From the NCBI RefSeq assembly GCF_019733355.1, contig NZ_JAIHLQ010000044.1:1-52314 (forward strand): a DNA stretch of 52,314 bases. The letters are read 5' to 3'. The notes under the pieces are model-generated. The model made no database searches. It saw only the letters and a list, made by a program, of their open reading frames with translations, and was not told where the DNA came from. The DNA comes from Pseudomonas baetica. GTDB lineage: Bacteria; Pseudomonadota; Gammaproteobacteria; Pseudomonadales; Pseudomonadaceae. A program made the position numbers and the translations under genes. Below, piece by piece: positions 50,910 to 52,314 of this stretch; the stretch's first letter is position 1, and each line of letters begins with the position of its first letter.

Positions 50910-50942
50910 AAAAAGCCGCTTCCACCCGAAGGTGGAAGCGGC
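50910..50942 (-). terminator. Strong intrinsic terminator with UUCG loop
   Basis: GCCGCTTCCACC / GGTGGAAGCGGC forms a 12-bp stem closed by a C(UUCG)G tetraloop in the minus-strand transcript, followed by TTTTT. It ends the transcript of the 24-codon gene and the PhnA-like gene upstream. Confidence 0.92.
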
Positions 50943-50967
50943 CGAGGCATAAGCCTCAATAAAGCAA

Positions 50968-51042
50968 TCAGTGCACGAACAGCGCGATCAGGATGATGAT
51001 CGGGATCGGTACACCGAGGAAAAACAGCAGAAGTGAGCGCAT
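50968..51042 (-). CDS. 24-residue hydrophobic membrane peptide
   Basis: A short reading frame: MRSLLLFFLGVP, then a run of Ile/Leu/Ala ending FVH. The start is supported by AAGGGAG 7 nt upstream. It lies 15 nt after the PhnA-like gene on the same strand and immediately before the terminator, so it is a real operon member by position. One membrane-spanning helix with N-terminal Arg; function unknown. Similar short frames occur in other pseudomonads as far as I recall, but I could not check. Confidence 0.68.
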   Translation of the reverse strand: MRSLLLFFLGVPIPIIILIALFVH

Positions 51043-51057
51043 GGTGATTCTCCCTTT

Positions 51058-51993
51058 TTAACGGACTGGAGGCAGTGTGGTGGTGGCGTAGGTATCGATT
51101 TCGACGTACTCGACCGCATCCCGGCGGCGACCGCCGAACGTGGCCGCGAGGCTGGCGAAGAAGGCACCGGCCAGCAGCGCGATGAACATCCACAGCGACG
51201 TCCAGGCAGCGACTTTGGCGGCGGTGTCGGCAGCTTGCTGGGCTTTGAGCTTGGCGTCGGCGATGGCTTTCTGGGTTCGAGCGTAGACCTCATCGACACG
51301 ACGCTCAGCATCGGCCTGAGTCAGGTTGGTCCGTTGTGCGACCAGTTGGGCAAGGTAGGTACGGTCTTCGGCGCTGAGCTGACCATTGGCCAGGCTTTGC
51401 GCGAAGATCCGCGCCACCGCACCATGAGCGGCGTCATCGCTGACGGAGGCTGGGCGATCATCACGGAACAGGCTGTCAATGAAGTAGCCATATTGATTGC
51501 TGTTGGTGTTCGTTGCCGCAGTACCGGCCGCTTGGGTCATGGCGCTGGCGGCGCCACTGGCCACACTGGCACCGGCCTGCACGCCGCCACTGATGACGCT
51601 GCTGACCGAACCGACCACGAGGATCGCCGTCACCAGCGTTGCCACACACCAGGCGAGGAAACCATGGGCGGTGTCACGAAAGTAAACCTCGTCACCGTGC
51701 ATGTTTGCCCACTTCACCCGCAGACGACCGGCAATATAACCGCCCATGCCGGAAGCGATGATTTGCGTCACCGCCAACCAGATGATGGTCGAAATGCCCA
51801 AGCCCTTGGCGCTGACGCCCTCCCCGGCCCACGGTGAAACGGCAGAGAAGCCCAAACCAAAGCCCAGCAGCACCAGAATCATCGACAGTGCCGCGGCTGC
51901 CGCGGCACCTGCGAAAATGGCGCCCCAGGACACACCTGAAACGCTGCTGGACTGTTCGTAGGCAGGATAAAGCCCATCAGAGGATCTATTCAT
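51058..51993 (-). CDS. PhnA-like multi-pass membrane protein, unknown function
   Basis: A 311-aa protein with about four hydrophobic segments: three in the N-terminal 150 residues (SWGAIFAGAAAAAALSMILV and others) and one near the C-terminus, separated by an Ala-rich, coiled-coil-like hydrophilic domain (about 150-265, AEDRTYLAQLVAQRTNLTQA). Pseudomonas annotations often call such proteins PhnA-like, with no function proven. The ATG at 51993 has GGAG 10 nt upstream; the frame to 52077 is rejected. The 24-residue gene follows in the same transcript. Confidence 0.75.
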   Translation of the reverse strand: MNRSSDGLYPAYEQSSSVSGVSWGAIFAGAAAAAALSMILVLLGFGLGFSAVSPWAGEGVSAKGLGISTIIWLAVTQIIASGMGGYIAGRLRVKWANMHGDEVYFRDTAHGFLAWCVATLVTAILVVGSVSSVISGGVQAGASVASGAASAMTQAAGTAATNTNSNQYGYFIDSLFRDDRPASVSDDAAHGAVARIFAQSLANGQLSAEDRTYLAQLVAQRTNLTQADAERRVDEVYARTQKAIADAKLKAQQAADTAAKVAAWTSLWMFIALLAGAFFASLAATFGGRRRDAVEYVEIDTYATTTLPPVR

Positions 51994-52314
51994 TGTTGTT
52001 CTGCTCCAGGCATGAAAAATGGTGTTACAACTGGTCACAACGGGAACTGCAGTGACCGTGCCATTCACCAACAACAAATAAATTCGTTATTTTCAATCAC
52101 TTACAAAAGATGAACTTCTCAGGACATTGCAATTTGCAAAGTAAGGGAAGGTCTGAAGTAAGACCTTCTTTTTCCAGCAAATCGGGCGTCAGGCTGTAAA
52201 AAAGAGAGCACTTCGCTGAAACTCTAGAAATATCGACTTTTTTCGATGAATAAGCCTGTTTTAAGCACTTATTAATCCTTAATTTCCATACTGCGGACGC
52301 ACCTGTCCTATAGG
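51994..52314. other. Gene-free 321-nt end region with an orphan + strand terminator
   Basis: No convincing gene. It holds the promoter region of the PhnA-like gene and, at 52147-52173, GAAGGTCT / AGACCTTC followed by TTTTT, an intrinsic terminator on the + strand. No + strand gene ends there, so a short RNA transcribed from about 52080 onward is possible. Further right, the sequence is AT-rich and runs out of the window. Confidence 0.5.
52147..52173 (+). terminator. Orphan intrinsic terminator
   Basis: An 8-bp stem with a 6-nt loop and a T5 tail on the + strand, after no recognised gene. Confidence 0.7.

Noticed and set aside
1..52314. CRISPR array
   Set aside because: The repeated sequences are scattered REP elements, not regularly spaced direct repeats.
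1..52314. tRNA or rRNA genes
   Set aside because: No cloverleaf with GGTTC-A loop and CCA end and no rRNA-like stretch was noticed by eye; a tRNA scan would settle it.

Overview
The window reads as chromosomal DNA of a fluorescent Pseudomonas, probably of the P. fluorescens complex. The GC content is high, operons are compact, and copies of the Pseudomonas REP/REPIN repeat (core GGGAGCGGGCTTGCTCGCGA) sit in many intergenic gaps. Its marker operons are typical of the genus: bkdR-bkdA1A2B-lpdV, hcnABC with an ANR box and an RsmE-type ribosome-binding site, preTA, udh plus a TRAP transporter, and dmeRF. I see no rRNA, tRNA, CRISPR array, integrase or transposase. The species assignment is an inference from gene content.

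Layout. 1-3.5 kb: reductive pyrimidine catabolism (preT, preA) and a TetR regulator. 3.6-4.9 kb: copC-copD. 4.9-5.1 kb: a frameshifted C-terminal scrap of a membrane-fusion protein. 5.3-6.2 kb: an exported PuuE-like polysaccharide deacetylase. 6.4-12.6 kb: a uronate/aldarate module (OprD-type porin, uronate dehydrogenase, lactonase, three-part TRAP transporter), with a shared operator-like motif in front of both the porin and udh. 12.6-16.2 kb: sulfide detoxification (TauE-like exporter, SQR, BigR/SqrR-type repressor and a divergent persulfide dioxygenase). 16.3-17.1 kb: a stand-alone bacterial tyrosinase. 17.1-22.8 kb: bkdR and the divergent branched-chain keto acid dehydrogenase operon, followed by ilvE at 23-24 kb. 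The last two are linked metabolically: IlvE deaminates Val/Leu/Ile and Bkd oxidises the products.

24-26.1 kb: a translationally coupled radical-SAM/DUF4130 pair of unresolved DNA-related function. 26.2-28.2 kb: an ArsR-family regulator divergent from an unusual cytochrome P450. 28.2-30.9 kb: Co/Ni efflux (dmeF, dmeR) and an NRAMP importer. 30.9-33.7 kb: small envelope proteins and an esterase. 33.9-36.0 kb: an aspartoacylase-family enzyme and an orphan amino-acid-binding protein. 36.3-37.8 kb: a rhodanese divergent from an FtrA-type regulator. 37.9-41.7 kb: FKBP, a PAS-GGDEF diguanylate cyclase, an RcnB-like protein and a LemA/M48 pair. 41.9-44.9 kb: an MFS citrate/tricarballylate-type transporter broken by a 1-nt frameshift, a ModA-like binding protein and a LysR regulator. 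45.2-47.0 kb: a Kef-type antiporter. 47.1-50.05 kb: hydrogen cyanide synthase hcnCBA on the minus strand with its full control region. 50.3-52.0 kb: two membrane proteins and a 24-residue membrane peptide gene.

Nothing here is demonstrably a new system. The observations best worth a second look are: the two 13-bp BkdR-site candidates 41 bp apart; the intact hcn leader with an additional hairpin; the P450 lacking the I-helix Thr; the DUF4130/radical-SAM pair without UdgX; an ArsR protein whose C-terminus is encoded inside a degenerate repeat; the lone tyrosinase; and the two broken transport genes. All calls come from reading the sequence and remembered family features; no database search was run.
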